Source: Planctomycetaceae bacterium (GTDB taxonomy: Bacteria; Planctomycetota; Planctomycetia; Planctomycetales; Planctomycetaceae). From it: DNA of 42,137 nt. Location: contig JANQRQ010000115.1 in NCBI GenBank assembly GCA_028284485.1, positions 1-42,137 of the forward strand. Direction: 5' to 3'. The translations under genes and the position numbers were made by a program. This document shows, in pieces, positions 9,143 through 17,482 of the stretch. The stretch's first letter is position 1. Every line of letters starts with the position of its first letter. The notes under the pieces are model-generated. The model was not told where the DNA came from, did not search any database, and saw nothing but the letters and a program-made list of their open reading frames with translations.

Positions 9143-10456
9143 TCAATCGGATTCAGGATCGGCGTTGTTCTGGACGTGCTCGGCCTTCGTAAGTGTCGAA
9201 TTCGACTCAGCGCTGTTGGTTATGGGAGTGATCTTGGCGATTAACCCTTCTGCTCCATGTTTCAGAATCACGTCCCCGTCAGACAAGCCATCGGTAATCT
9301 CGATTCTACCATCGCGACGTTGGCCGGTCTCGACGATTTGCTCTTGTGTGATGCCGTCAACGACTTTCCAAACTTTTTCTGCACCGGCGAATTCCACAAC
9401 GGCTGAGGCCAATACTGCAATCGCCTGGGCCTTATCGTCTAGTACGACCTCGGCTTCTGCAAATAAACCGGTCCGCAATCGCCCATCGCTGTTATCCACC
9501 TTGGCTTCGAACAACAAAGCACGGCTCAGTTCATTGAGAGCCGGACTGATTCGGGTCACTTCGACGAAAACCAGTTCCGGAATGGACTCGATTTTCAATC
9601 GGACCTTTTGACCCACCGCAAGCTGTTGAGCATGCCTTTCCGGCATCGTGCCTTGGAACTGCAGGGGATTGGTGCGCACCATTGTCACCAAGGCATTGCC
9701 GACTTGGACATAGGCCCCCGGTCCGACGTGGCGGAGTTGAATATGTCCGTCATAGGGAGCGCGAATAACGGCTTCCTTTAAGTACTGTTTTGCCAACTCC
9801 AACTCGGCGGATTGAACGTAGATTAACGCGATCTTTTCGTCGACGTTGTTTAAGGCTGACGCATATGCGGCCTCGGCCACGCGTTCTGCGGCTTGAATCT
9901 GTTCGAATTCCGAATTGGAAATGGCGTTTTTCGGCCGCAGTTGATTGGCACGTTCCAGTTTGGCCTTGGCTTCGTCCCATAAGGCTTTTTGCTGGCGTAC
10001 CGGAGGAGCGTTTTCGCGGTTGAGGGACTCCACAGAGTCGTCGGAGCCCAGTCCGACAGCCGCGCGTGCTTGTTGGAGTTGGGCTTCGGCTTGCATCACT
10101 TGGAGCCGAAAATCTTCCTGGTCCAAAGTTACGAGCGGGTCGCCAGCATGCACGACGTCTCCCAGGTCCACGTGAACGTCCGCCACTCGACCGGCGACCT
10201 TGGCACCCACCGCCGAAACCTCGTCGGCGACCAGACTCCCCTGCGTGCGGACCGTAAACGGCCAAGTTGCCGAATCGACTTCTAGCACTTCCGCTGACAG
10301 CGTCGGTATTTCAGCTGCGTCCGAAGACGTTTCACTCGGCCCAGTCGCTTCCTGATGGCATCCCATAAGGGCAACCATACTGCAGGCCAGAAAGCCTTCG
10401 GGAATCAACCGGCAGATTCGGGAGGGCCAGTGTTTACGGTCCCGGCGGAATGGCAT
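9143..10456 (-). CDS. RND efflux periplasmic adaptor (membrane fusion protein), lipoprotein
   Basis: The 437-residue protein is the HlyD/AcrA-type adaptor for the RND transporter encoded downstream. An N-terminal hydrophobic stretch ends in a lipobox-like LMGC (Cys33), so it is probably lipid-anchored, although Met at the -2 position is unusual. A lipoyl-like half motif (GRVADVHVDLGDVVHAGDPLVTLD, about 91-114) is followed by a long alpha-helical hairpin (about 115-215). The second lipoyl half (VIRAPYDGHIQLRHVGPGAYVQVGNALVTM) and a beta-barrel domain come after it. The ATG at 10456 is kept, although no strong ribosome-binding site precedes it. The gene is first in a two-gene operon; promoter and operator should lie in 10457-10908. 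Confidence 0.94.
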   Translation of the reverse strand: MPFRRDRKHWPSRICRLIPEGFLACSMVALMGCHQEATGPSETSSDAAEIPTLSAEVLEVDSATWPFTVRTQGSLVADEVSAVGAKVAGRVADVHVDLGDVVHAGDPLVTLDQEDFRLQVMQAEAQLQQARAAVGLGSDDSVESLNRENAPPVRQQKALWDEAKAKLERANQLRPKNAISNSEFEQIQAAERVAEAAYASALNNVDEKIALIYVQSAELELAKQYLKEAVIRAPYDGHIQLRHVGPGAYVQVGNALVTMVRTNPLQFQGTMPERHAQQLAVGQKVRLKIESIPELVFVEVTRISPALNELSRALLFEAKVDNSDGRLRTGLFAEAEVVLDDKAQAIAVLASAVVEFAGAEKVWKVVDGITQEQIVETGQRRDGRIEITDGLSDGDVILKHGAEGLIAKITPITNSAESNSTLTKAEHVQNNADPESD

Positions 10457-10908
10457 GAACGGCGGCTTTCAAAGCATAAGACTGAAATCCAGCGGAACCT
10501 CGTCGAATTCACGCGATGCTCGCGAGTTCTCTATTGCTATCAAAACCTGCCGATGTATGGTTTGTCAATTCCACGCTCGGTCTGTTTGGCGGCAAACGTA
10601 GCACGCTGATCCAGGTTTTCATCAAAATGGCCAAGTGACGGTGCGGTCGCGAGGTATGATTTTGGACCTGGCGACATCGCGTGATTCTTCAAGCACTTTG
10701 GTTCAGGGGGCTTCCGGGAGATGGAGACGTCTCTCCGTCTAGTTTTACTGTAGCGGCCGGCGCTCGGTGAATTGCGTCGAAAACGATTCGAAAGTCGCTA
10801 CATCAATTTCGAGCACGCTCTCGGGCTGGCTTCGCCTTCACCTGCGCGATCGCGAAGAATAGGGGGTCTCGGGCGGATGCTTTCGATTGATGAGAACTCA
10901 CGGCCAAG
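10457..10908. other. Intergenic region upstream of the efflux operon, with one palindrome
   Basis: No coding gene was recognised here. The stretch lies upstream of the efflux adaptor (minus) and downstream of the cupin gene. It holds a perfect 10-bp palindrome GAGACGTCTC at 10724-10733, partly extended on both sides by GGAGA/TCTCC arms. This could be an operator for the efflux operon or part of the cupin terminator, but nothing fixes the choice. Confidence 0.4.
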
Positions 10909-11400
10909 CTATCGGATGAATTGCGACACGTAATCTTCCCCGAGGCCAACCTCCGCGAAGTGTTTGCGGCACATATCTATCTTGGTGTGTACGTCGTCGT
11001 ATCCACAGGTCTCGCCGGCATCGTCGAAGTAGATGAGCGCGCCAGAGATATGAAAGAAAGTAATCATTTCTTCGACGCCTTCGTCAACAACGAGCGTATG
11101 AATCTCGCCCGGTGGCTCGAAGACATACATGCCGGCATGGGCGACCCAGTCGTGTTCCAAGTACCGCCATGATCCTTTGATGACGTATCCGTGCACTGTA
11201 GCAGGATGCCGATGGCGGCTGAGTACGCCCGATTTTCGGACGCGTAGCAAGTTCACCCACTGTCCTTCGGTGGTATTCAGCAGCAACGGTCGAAACCAGA
11301 CATTGGGTGCTTGGGGAACCCATAGTCGCTCGTCTTCTGGCAAGGCCGCTATCGCCATTTCTGGGATTGCATATGGGGGAGCAAGGTCTGATTGGCCCAT
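10909..11400 (-). CDS. Cupin-domain protein, 2,4'-dihydroxyacetophenone dioxygenase-like
   Basis: This 163-residue protein has one cupin barrel. The segment GVLSRHRHPATVHGYVIKGSWRY fits cupin motif 1, and FEPPGEIHTLVV fits motif 2. Candidate metal ligands are His63, His65, Glu82 and His101. The wording of these motifs (YVIKGSWRYLEHDW, PGEIHTL) resembles 2,4'-dihydroxyacetophenone dioxygenase, a non-haem iron enzyme that cleaves the C-C bond of an aromatic alpha-hydroxyketone. The family also contains proteins of unknown function, so the substrate is open. It is the third gene of a minus-strand set after an esterase and an SDR (147 bp after the SDR), which would fit breakdown of an esterified hydroxyketone, as inference only. 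AGGAA lies about 10 bases before the ATG. Confidence 0.82.
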   Translation of the reverse strand: MGQSDLAPPYAIPEMAIAALPEDERLWVPQAPNVWFRPLLLNTTEGQWVNLLRVRKSGVLSRHRHPATVHGYVIKGSWRYLEHDWVAHAGMYVFEPPGEIHTLVVDEGVEEMITFFHISGALIYFDDAGETCGYDDVHTKIDMCRKHFAEVGLGEDYVSQFIR

Positions 11401-11547
11401 GTTTTTTCAATTCCTCGAGTCTGAAAGCGATTCGAACCTTTCGATGTTGTCAACGCAATCGCGAACTAATGACCCGCATGAGATGGCCGTTCCGATGGGA
11501 ACGGTAACATGGAGGTCACGATCAGATCGTTATTCGCCAATTGCGAT

Positions 11548-12276
11548 CTACGCGACAGAGTATCCTCCGTCGACTGGCAATACGACTCCTGTGATAAACG
11601 ACGCGGCTGACGAACACAAGAACAATGCGGCTCCCGTTACATCGTCCGGAAGCCCCCAACGTCGCATCGGTGTGCGATTGACGATCGAAGCACTGCGAGT
11701 CCTGTCATCGACGAGCTTACGGGTCAGGTCGGTTTCGATCCAGCCAGGCGCGATGGCATTGACTCGAATGCCCTCGTCCGCCCAGGCAATTGCCAAAGAC
11801 TTTGTTAATTGCGCCACGCCTCCTTTGCTGGCGCTATATCCCGGCGCGACTCCACTGCCAAAAAATGTTAGCATCGATGCAATGTTGAGAATACATCCCC
11901 GGCTGCTGTTCAATTGCGGCCGGCATGCTGTGCACACTCGCATCGTGCCCGTCAGGTTGACGTCAATGACTTTCTGGAAGCCGGCATCGTCAAATTCCGT
12001 GCCGTCTCGGAGAATGATTCCAGCGCAATTGACGAGGATATCGAGCTGATCAATTTGGTTGACCAAATTGGTGATCGCATCGCCGTCGGTGACATCCAGT
12101 ACTGTCGCTGCGATGCCGCTCACAGATGACTCAAAGTCATTGACCTCCCGTTGAGAAACGCCAGTTGCGATGACTTGGCAGTCAACGGAATTTAACGCCT
12201 TCGCAATGGCCGCACCGATTCCGCCAGTGCCGCCTGTGATCAGGGCGCGTTTTCCAGCGAATTCGTCGGGATTCAA
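11548..12276 (-). CDS. Short-chain dehydrogenase/reductase (FabG-like SDR)
   Basis: I start this gene at a TTG (12276), preceded by AGGA eight bases upstream. That gives 242 residues, the usual SDR length; the frame continues upstream but would overlap the esterase gene. The classical SDR features are present: TGGTGGIG (14-21) for NAD(P) binding, NCAG (83-86, a variant of NNAG), catalytic Ser134, Tyr147 and Lys151 (YSASK), Asn107, and APGWIETD after strand 6. The C-terminus GVVLPVDGGYSVA is typical of FabG-like enzymes. It should oxidise or reduce an alcohol/carbonyl pair, substrate unknown. It starts 4 bp after the esterase stop, so they share a transcript and their substrates may be linked. 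Confidence 0.93.
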   Translation of the reverse strand: MNPDEFAGKRALITGGTGGIGAAIAKALNSVDCQVIATGVSQREVNDFESSVSGIAATVLDVTDGDAITNLVNQIDQLDILVNCAGIILRDGTEFDDAGFQKVIDVNLTGTMRVCTACRPQLNSSRGCILNIASMLTFFGSGVAPGYSASKGGVAQLTKSLAIAWADEGIRVNAIAPGWIETDLTRKLVDDRTRSASIVNRTPMRRWGLPDDVTGAALFLCSSAASFITGVVLPVDGGYSVA

Positions 12277-12280
12277 TCGT

Positions 12281-14311
12281 TTATTCCTGAATAGTCGGGT
12301 GTGACTTAAGCTGCCATTGTTCACCGAAAAAACCAGCGTCGGCAATTCGACCAGGCCCACGCGAGTGCGGTGGTGTTCGCAAATCGACGATGGCCCAATC
12401 GGGAAGTTTTGGGACCTGCCGTGCATTGTTCAAATAGTCGTATTCGCGGTAGGTGAATCCACTGTTGAGAACGATATACCGGCTCGGGTTCAACGGATTC
12501 GGATAGATCAACAACGGAGCATGGTGGGCTGAAGAAAAACTTCTCTCGCCCACGTGGATCTCACCGTCATCCCAGGAAATCGGAAGCTGATCGGCCACGC
12601 GGTTTATGAGGAGGTTACTATTCGAATCTCCGAATAAGATCAGATTGAAAGCCTCAATATCCTCTTCCGAGATTTCGGTGTCGTTCTTCACGCGGGCCTC
12701 GCCCCGAAAATGCCGCCGCCAATGCTCGACGGCATGGCGCAACTCAGCTTGTGCCCAGTCGTCGACGGTTCGGTTCCTCGCCGGTTGTGTCGGGCGAACG
12801 ATGACGAATGCGTCCATAAAGGCATCGTCAATAGGGCCCTGAAGGCCAGGTTTTTTACGCAACTGATTGGCGGGCAAGGGGCCGATTTGCCACCGATCGT
12901 GCGTACGGTGTATTGAACATTGCCATGATCGGTCAGACTGTGGTTGAGGGGCGACCAGCGACTGCCCATCGATGTTCAGCGTAATCGGCTTCGTGATATC
13001 AAAGGGGCATTCCCCAGCCGGCATTGAGAAAGTCAATGCCGCGATTTTGCGCGTTGTCGCTGCCAGCTGAGAGTTCTCGTTGTATTCGGCTTCGATGCGT
13101 GCCTGTTCCCAATGCTCATCAAGCGCGTCGATCGTGACCCAATGCATTCGATTGTATTTGAGCGTCCAGGTAACGAACTTAATGCGGTTCGGTAACCGTT
13201 CCCGGCCGGAGAGCGCCAGTGAACGCAACTTATCCTCAATAATTGGTTTGGATTCGGCGTGTATCCGATGCGCCGTGTTTGGGCCGATCACATGAGTCAG
13301 GTTGATATTCTCCCGCTTCAGTGCACCCGCCATGATCTCAGCGGCTTGCCGTTGTCGATCGATCTCTCCGCTGTAGGCGACGGTGGGGCAATGAAAGAGA
13401 TTGACTGCATAGTCCGTACAATCATAAAGATGCCAGAGCTTGCGCTCGTACCAGGTGGGGTCTAGCGTTTCGCCTTGGAAGACTTTCAAGAATTCGGGCG
13501 TTTCCGAAAAGCCGGCACCGGGATTGGCAGCAAACCACCGGTCGGCATAGTGGACTGCGAATTGCCAACAGGCGGCTCCGCCCATCGAAAAGCCGCGAAC
13601 CGAGATCCGGTCGTCATCAATCCGGTAACGCTGCTTGACCGAGTCGAGTGCTTCCAAAACATCGACTTCGCCTGCGAATTTGAAAGCGTTCGAATAGCGG
13701 CCATAGGGGTGAAGAACGATCGTGTCCTTCGGGGCATATTGCCCAACCTGTGACATGCGCTGCGAAAGAAAGTTGACCTCACTCAGCGTTTCGCCCCGAC
13801 CATGGAACCACAAGTCACAGCGGACAGGGTCGGTGCCAGTTTTCTGATAGCTTTCCGGCACGACGAGCCCATACGGTTGGACGGATCCATCCAGCTTCGA
13901 AACGTATCCCCGCACGACGAGTCCGGTCTGGCTGGTCCAGGGAGCATGCCCATGGGAGAGTTGTTCTGCTCGTTCCAGTCCGACCTGTAGCAGTTCCATC
14001 GCATGGCGAACGTCGCGGTCCGTGAAGAATTCCCGATACCGGAGGGCCGAGTCGACTGCGACGTGGAATATCTGAATATCTGGCAGCAGCTGGCGAATTC
14101 TCGAGCCTTCTTCTTCCTGCTGGAGCCGCTGAATCGCAGATTTCAGTCGGGCCAGATCGGTTTCCAGCTCGGCTCGGTCTTCGTCAGTGATTTCGATCCC
14201 CAGTTTGGGAATCCGCCGGACTTTTTTTGGGTCATTGTCGGCTGGTCCGTCTGCCAGCACGAGGCTCGCCGCAAGTGCTGATAATAGCGTGAATGCTGTA
14301 AATCTTTTCAT
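12281..14311 (-). CDS. Secreted alpha/beta-hydrolase (prolyl-oligopeptidase-like esterase/peptidase)
   Basis: The ATG at 14311 starts a clean signal peptide (MKRFTAFTLLSALAASLVLA) and gives 676 residues; the frame is open 45 codons further upstream without a signal-like sequence. After a helical segment (about 35-110), residues about 150-375 form an alpha/beta hydrolase with Ser242 in GFSMGGAA, Asp318 in GEIDRQ and His348 in NTAHRIH as the putative triad. The region after 400 (WVTIDALDEHWEQARIEA and following) is probably beta-rich and recurs in planctomycete secreted hydrolases. Large two-part proteins of this kind are usually annotated as prolyl oligopeptidase family; ester or peptide substrate is undecided. 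It is the first gene of an esterase-SDR-cupin set, with a Fur-box-like palindrome 164 bp upstream. Confidence 0.85.
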   Translation of the reverse strand: MKRFTAFTLLSALAASLVLADGPADNDPKKVRRIPKLGIEITDEDRAELETDLARLKSAIQRLQQEEEGSRIRQLLPDIQIFHVAVDSALRYREFFTDRDVRHAMELLQVGLERAEQLSHGHAPWTSQTGLVVRGYVSKLDGSVQPYGLVVPESYQKTGTDPVRCDLWFHGRGETLSEVNFLSQRMSQVGQYAPKDTIVLHPYGRYSNAFKFAGEVDVLEALDSVKQRYRIDDDRISVRGFSMGGAACWQFAVHYADRWFAANPGAGFSETPEFLKVFQGETLDPTWYERKLWHLYDCTDYAVNLFHCPTVAYSGEIDRQRQAAEIMAGALKRENINLTHVIGPNTAHRIHAESKPIIEDKLRSLALSGRERLPNRIKFVTWTLKYNRMHWVTIDALDEHWEQARIEAEYNENSQLAATTRKIAALTFSMPAGECPFDITKPITLNIDGQSLVAPQPQSDRSWQCSIHRTHDRWQIGPLPANQLRKKPGLQGPIDDAFMDAFVIVRPTQPARNRTVDDWAQAELRHAVEHWRRHFRGEARVKNDTEISEEDIEAFNLILFGDSNSNLLINRVADQLPISWDDGEIHVGERSFSSAHHAPLLIYPNPLNPSRYIVLNSGFTYREYDYLNNARQVPKLPDWAIVDLRTPPHSRGPGRIADAGFFGEQWQLKSHPTIQE

Positions 14312-14474
14312 GGAAATGGCTTTCGTCGATGGTTTTCGTTCCGTCGTCGAAACATGCATTTTCCGACTTGGTCCCGGGGGATGGGCATTCACGGGAAAAC
14401 GGTCCGGTTGTTGAAACGATGTTTGCAAGTGCGGTTGACCCGACAAATTGCAACGATCATAATACGACTGTTAT

Positions 14475-14489
14475 TGAGACTCAGTCTCA
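14475..14489. promoter_or_regulatory. Fur-box-like palindrome between esterase and bfd
   Basis: TGAGACTCAGTCTCA is a perfect 7-1-7 inverted repeat set in AT-rich flanks. It resembles the 7-1-7 form of Fur operators (TGATAATnATTATCA and the TGAGAATnATTCTCA variants). It lies 145 bp before the bfd start and 164 bp before the divergent esterase start. A near copy lies upstream of bfr at 15448, which strengthens the iron-regulation reading. Binding by Fur is inferred. Confidence 0.6.
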
Positions 14490-14633
14490 TTAACTGGTTT
14501 CGGAATGGTTGCGAGGTCACAATTCGAAATCGCCCGAATCAACGAGACATCCCAACGCATCCGGTTGGCAGAATTCGTACCTGCCAACTCCATATGCTCA
14601 AGGGAAGCGGCGTAGAATTCAAGGAAAACGACG

Positions 14634-14852
14634 TTGAGCTACTCAACAGACCCTGTCATCTGCCACTGCCTGAAAGTAACGGCATCGGAAATCCGTAGCG
14701 TTGCTGATGTCACCGGGTGTCGGTCGGTCAAACAGATTATGGATACGACAGAAGCCGGCAAAGGGTGCACGGCCTGTATCGCGCGTCTCCAGATGCTGAT
14801 GGCCGAATGTCAGGATCCCTCGGCGCCCTCGCCCATCTGCATGGCGAGATAG
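14634..14852 (+). CDS. bfd: Bacterioferritin-associated ferredoxin-like [2Fe-2S] protein
   Basis: The gene encodes 72 residues from a TTG start, with AAGGAA seven bases upstream. Cysteines 10 and 12 (CHC) and 45 and 48 (GCTAC) have the CxC...CxxC layout of the BFD-like [2Fe-2S] fold; E. coli Bfd uses Cys4, 6, 38 and 41. The motif VICHCLKVTASEI and the helix TGCRSVKQI are typical. In the known system Bfd docks on bacterioferritin and reduces it through the haem, releasing stored iron. Here bfd converges on bfr and the two overlap by 43 bp, so they are a functional pair read from opposite strands. A Fur-like site upstream suggests induction under iron limitation. Confidence 0.88.
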   Translation: MSYSTDPVICHCLKVTASEIRSVADVTGCRSVKQIMDTTEAGKGCTACIARLQMLMAECQDPSAPSPICMAR

Positions 14853-15295
14853 TTCTGGATGCCGACTTTTTCGATCAGGCCGATCTGAGCTTCGAGCCAA
14901 TCGACGCTTTCTTCTGATTCGACCAGAATCTTCTCCATCACTTCCTTGCTGCCAGTGTCTTTTTCGTCCATCGCCAGCTTGATGGCGTCGTTGTAGGCGC
15001 TGACGGCGTTGATTTCCAAAGTCAGGCTGTTCTCGAGTTGTTTGGGAACGTCCTGACCCACGCGAATGACATCGTAGCGCGCAATTTCCGGAACGCCTTC
15101 GAGAAACAAGATGCGGTCGATCAACTGTTCCGCATGCTTCATTTCCTCGATCGATTCCTCGTAGAAATGGCTGGCGAGTTTATTAAACCCCCAGTCGCGG
15201 CACATCTTCGATTGAATGAAATACTGATTGATGGCCGTTAGCTCGATGGTCAATCCTGCGTTCAGAGCTTCGATGACCTTATCGCTACCTTGCAT
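14810..15295 (-). CDS. bfr: Bacterioferritin, haem-binding subunit with altered ferroxidase site
   Basis: The 161-residue protein aligns without gaps to E. coli bacterioferritin over most of its length. The ATG is preceded by GGGAGGA, six bases away. It retains the haem ligand Met52 (EEMKHAE) and Tyr25. Ferroxidase ligands Glu18, Glu51, His54 and Glu94 are kept. The second ExxH pair (Glu127 and His130 in E. coli) reads Ser127 and Ser130 in VESEESVDWLE, so the di-iron site looks incomplete. In Synechocystis and some proteobacteria two Bfr subunits divide the haem and ferroxidase roles; a ferroxidase-competent partner may be encoded elsewhere. It pairs with bfd (3' overlap) and has a Fur-like site about 155 bp upstream. 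Confidence 0.96.
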   Translation of the reverse strand: MQGSDKVIEALNAGLTIELTAINQYFIQSKMCRDWGFNKLASHFYEESIEEMKHAEQLIDRILFLEGVPEIARYDVIRVGQDVPKQLENSLTLEINAVSAYNDAIKLAMDEKDTGSKEVMEKILVESEESVDWLEAQIGLIEKVGIQNYLAMQMGEGAEGS

Positions 15296-15447
15296 GGGTT
15301 CCTCCCGGAATGCGTCAATGCACTTCTTGATTCAAAGGTCGACAGCGATCGACCAGTCGTGCTGATTCTAATGACATCACTTCGAGCTGGTCTAGCTTGT
15401 GAACCGGGAATTCTCCATGAAGTGCAGATTTGATGCACTGCTGCTAC

Positions 15448-15462
15448 TGAGATTCAGTCCTA
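15448..15462. promoter_or_regulatory. Fur-box-like imperfect palindrome upstream of bfr
   Basis: TGAGATTCAGTCCTA matches the perfect palindrome at 14475 at 12 of 15 positions and lies 153 bp before the bfr start. Just inside it, AGTGCA (15421-15426) and TGCACT (15434-15439) form a 6-bp hairpin or second operator. The pair of related sites flanking bfd and bfr suggests one iron-responsive regulator for both genes. This is inference from the motif alone. Confidence 0.45.
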
Positions 15463-15477
15463 AAAAGAAACGAGTCA

Positions 15478-17145
15478 TCAGAGCCGGCCGCTGCGAAAGA
15501 TTCCGAAGATGAGCCAAATGCCCAACAGCATTGAGAGAATGAATACGGGCAATGTAATCCAAAGGGAATCAGCCCGCGTGCGGATGATCAGCGCCGATGC
15601 GACGACAAGTGCCGAGATCACCATACTGATCACAATGCGATTGCTTGACCGATCGAGTTCAGTAATCAATTTGTCAAGCCGCCTGTGTTCCAATTGGATC
15701 CGCAAATCGTCCTTGCTGACTTTCTCCAAGATGCGACCGACTTGTAAGGGAAGGTCATGTGCCACTTGTCCAAATGTGCGCAATTCGGTTGCCAATCGAG
15801 TAGCGATATTCTTTGGGTGATAGCGCTCGCGAACGACATTCTCGATGTAGGGTCGAAGAATCTCTGCTAGGTTGAACTCGGGATCGAGGCTACGCCCAAC
15901 GCCTTCGAGCGTTACGATGGCCCGGATCAATAGCATCAAATCGCTCGGACAACGAATGGCGTGCGTCGTGAGGATGTTGATGAAGTCGTTCAGCATGTTG
16001 CCGACATTGAGTCTGTCGAGCGGCAATCCGTAGTAGTTTTCGACGAAGTCTCGGACGTCCGCTCTTAGCAAGGCATTGTCGATCGGTTTCGAGGGTTTAC
16101 CGATGCTTTGCACGATTTGAACAGCGGCCTTCACATCGCGGTGCGAAATCGACAGGAACAAATCGACCAGCGCTTCGCGTTTTTCCTCGTCGAGCAAGCC
16201 CACCATGCCGTAGTCCAACAGGCAATAGGAGCCGTCGTCGAGGATTCGGATGTTTCCAGGGTGTGGGTCACCATGAAACAAGCCGATTTCGAACGCTTGT
16301 TTCATGAAAATCCGCGCCCCATTTGCAGCAATATCGTGGCGAGAGACGCCCAACGCGTCGATCCTCTCCAAGTCGTCGATGTGGCAACCTTCGACGAATT
16401 CCATCGTCAGGACGGCATCGGTTGTCAGCTGTTCGTAGACTTTGGGGACGTAGAGTGTCGCATCATGACGGAAGAGTTTGGCAAACTCGATGATCGTTCG
16501 CGATTCGCGTGTATAGTTCATCTCCCGCCGAATTGTCCGCGCGAAATGATTGACCAATCCGACCGGATCGAAGATCTCCGCTTCGGGAATATATCGGTCC
16601 AGTAGCAATGCCAGTTCTTCCAACAAGGAAAGATCCCGCTCCACCTCGCGAATGACGTTCGGGCGGCGAATTTTGACGGCGAGCGGCGTCCCATCGTGGT
16701 GACGGGCCCGATGCACTTGACCCAATGAGCCGGCCGCGACGGGGACCGTGTCGAAGTCGGCAAACAATTCCTCAACCGGTGCACCCAACTCAGATTCGAC
16801 TTGGTGGACCGCTTCATCTCCGGAAAACGGTGGCACATTTTCTTGAAGCTTAGCCAATTCTTCGAGAACGTCGGCCGGTACAAGATCGGGCCGCGTACTG
16901 ATGACCTGACCGAATTTGATGAAGGTCGCCCCAAGGCTTTCGAAAGCCATTCGAATTCTGACAGCCATTGTCAGTCGCGGCTCAGGTTCAGCGGGCTTAC
17001 GCAGCAGCACGCGCTTGCCCCATTGGAGGTAGCGCCTAAGATGCAGTCGTTCCACCAGATCGCCGAATCCGTGATTCAATAGAACCGTAGCGATCTCACG
17101 GCTGCGCCCCAGGTTTCGAATGAACCTCAAGGGATGAGTATCCAA
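15478..17145 (-). CDS. UbiB/ABC1/AarF-family atypical kinase
   Basis: The protein has 555 residues from a TTG start with AAGGA seven bases upstream. The atypical-kinase marks are present: KFGQ at 77-80 (the KxGQ motif unique to the family), the Ala-rich loop AAGSLGQVH at 137-145 in place of the Gly-rich loop, Lys158 in VKIRRP, HGDPHPGN at 291-298 and DYG at 311-313 for metal binding. The C-terminus carries two membrane helices (about 503-525 and 529-550). UbiB proteins are ATPases that support biosynthesis or extraction of ubiquinone and other isoprenoid quinones. No quinone biosynthesis gene is adjacent, so the lipid partner is not shown. A dispersed repeat (17179-17276) lies just upstream of the start. 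Confidence 0.95.
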   Translation of the reverse strand: MDTHPLRFIRNLGRSREIATVLLNHGFGDLVERLHLRRYLQWGKRVLLRKPAEPEPRLTMAVRIRMAFESLGATFIKFGQVISTRPDLVPADVLEELAKLQENVPPFSGDEAVHQVESELGAPVEELFADFDTVPVAAGSLGQVHRARHHDGTPLAVKIRRPNVIREVERDLSLLEELALLLDRYIPEAEIFDPVGLVNHFARTIRREMNYTRESRTIIEFAKLFRHDATLYVPKVYEQLTTDAVLTMEFVEGCHIDDLERIDALGVSRHDIAANGARIFMKQAFEIGLFHGDPHPGNIRILDDGSYCLLDYGMVGLLDEEKREALVDLFLSISHRDVKAAVQIVQSIGKPSKPIDNALLRADVRDFVENYYGLPLDRLNVGNMLNDFINILTTHAIRCPSDLMLLIRAIVTLEGVGRSLDPEFNLAEILRPYIENVVRERYHPKNIATRLATELRTFGQVAHDLPLQVGRILEKVSKDDLRIQLEHRRLDKLITELDRSSNRIVISMVISALVVASALIIRTRADSLWITLPVFILSMLLGIWLIFGIFRSGRL

Positions 17146-17178
17146 AGTTCATTCCTTGTTAATGTTCGTGAAGCATTT

Positions 17179-17276
17179 CAACGTATGACGCTGACTTGCG
17201 GCCGCAACAATCGCATTTTGTCCTATGATAGCTGGCTCCCACGGGCCAGAAACGCCGACGACAAAAAGTAAACGGC
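17179..17276 (+). repeat. Dispersed three-palindrome repeat, copy 1
   Basis: This copy starts with CAACGTATGACGCTG (17179), an imperfect version of the palindrome that opens the other copies. The hairpin CTGGCTC/GGGCCAG (17232-17249) and the AAAAAGTAAAC tail follow. It lies in the 337-bp gap between the UbiB start and the end of the AAA ATPase gene. Unlike copies 2-4 it does not touch a stop codon. Nothing else was recognised in the gap. Confidence 0.85.
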
Positions 17277-17482
17277 ACTCGCCGACTGCCTGCCGGCATT
17301 CATTTCGCCAAGACCTGCACCGTCGGAGGTATCAACCGGCCTGGACTATTCGGGAAACAACTGGCGAATCGGTCGCACGGAGCTGGTAGCGGGTTCTTGA
17401 GTGTGAACGTACAAGCAATTGCCCGCGATTCCTGTTTCGGGCAAATCAGACTAACAACTTTCGGTACATGAAATGTAACGAA

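Noticed and set aside
11129..12049. Open frame of 306 codons on the plus strand
   Set aside because: It is the shadow of the cupin and SDR genes on the minus strand; no protein features.
17232..17249. Repeat hairpin (and its copies) as an intrinsic terminator
   Set aside because: No U-run follows the hairpin in the direction of the adjacent genes, and the conserved unit extends some 50 bases on either side.
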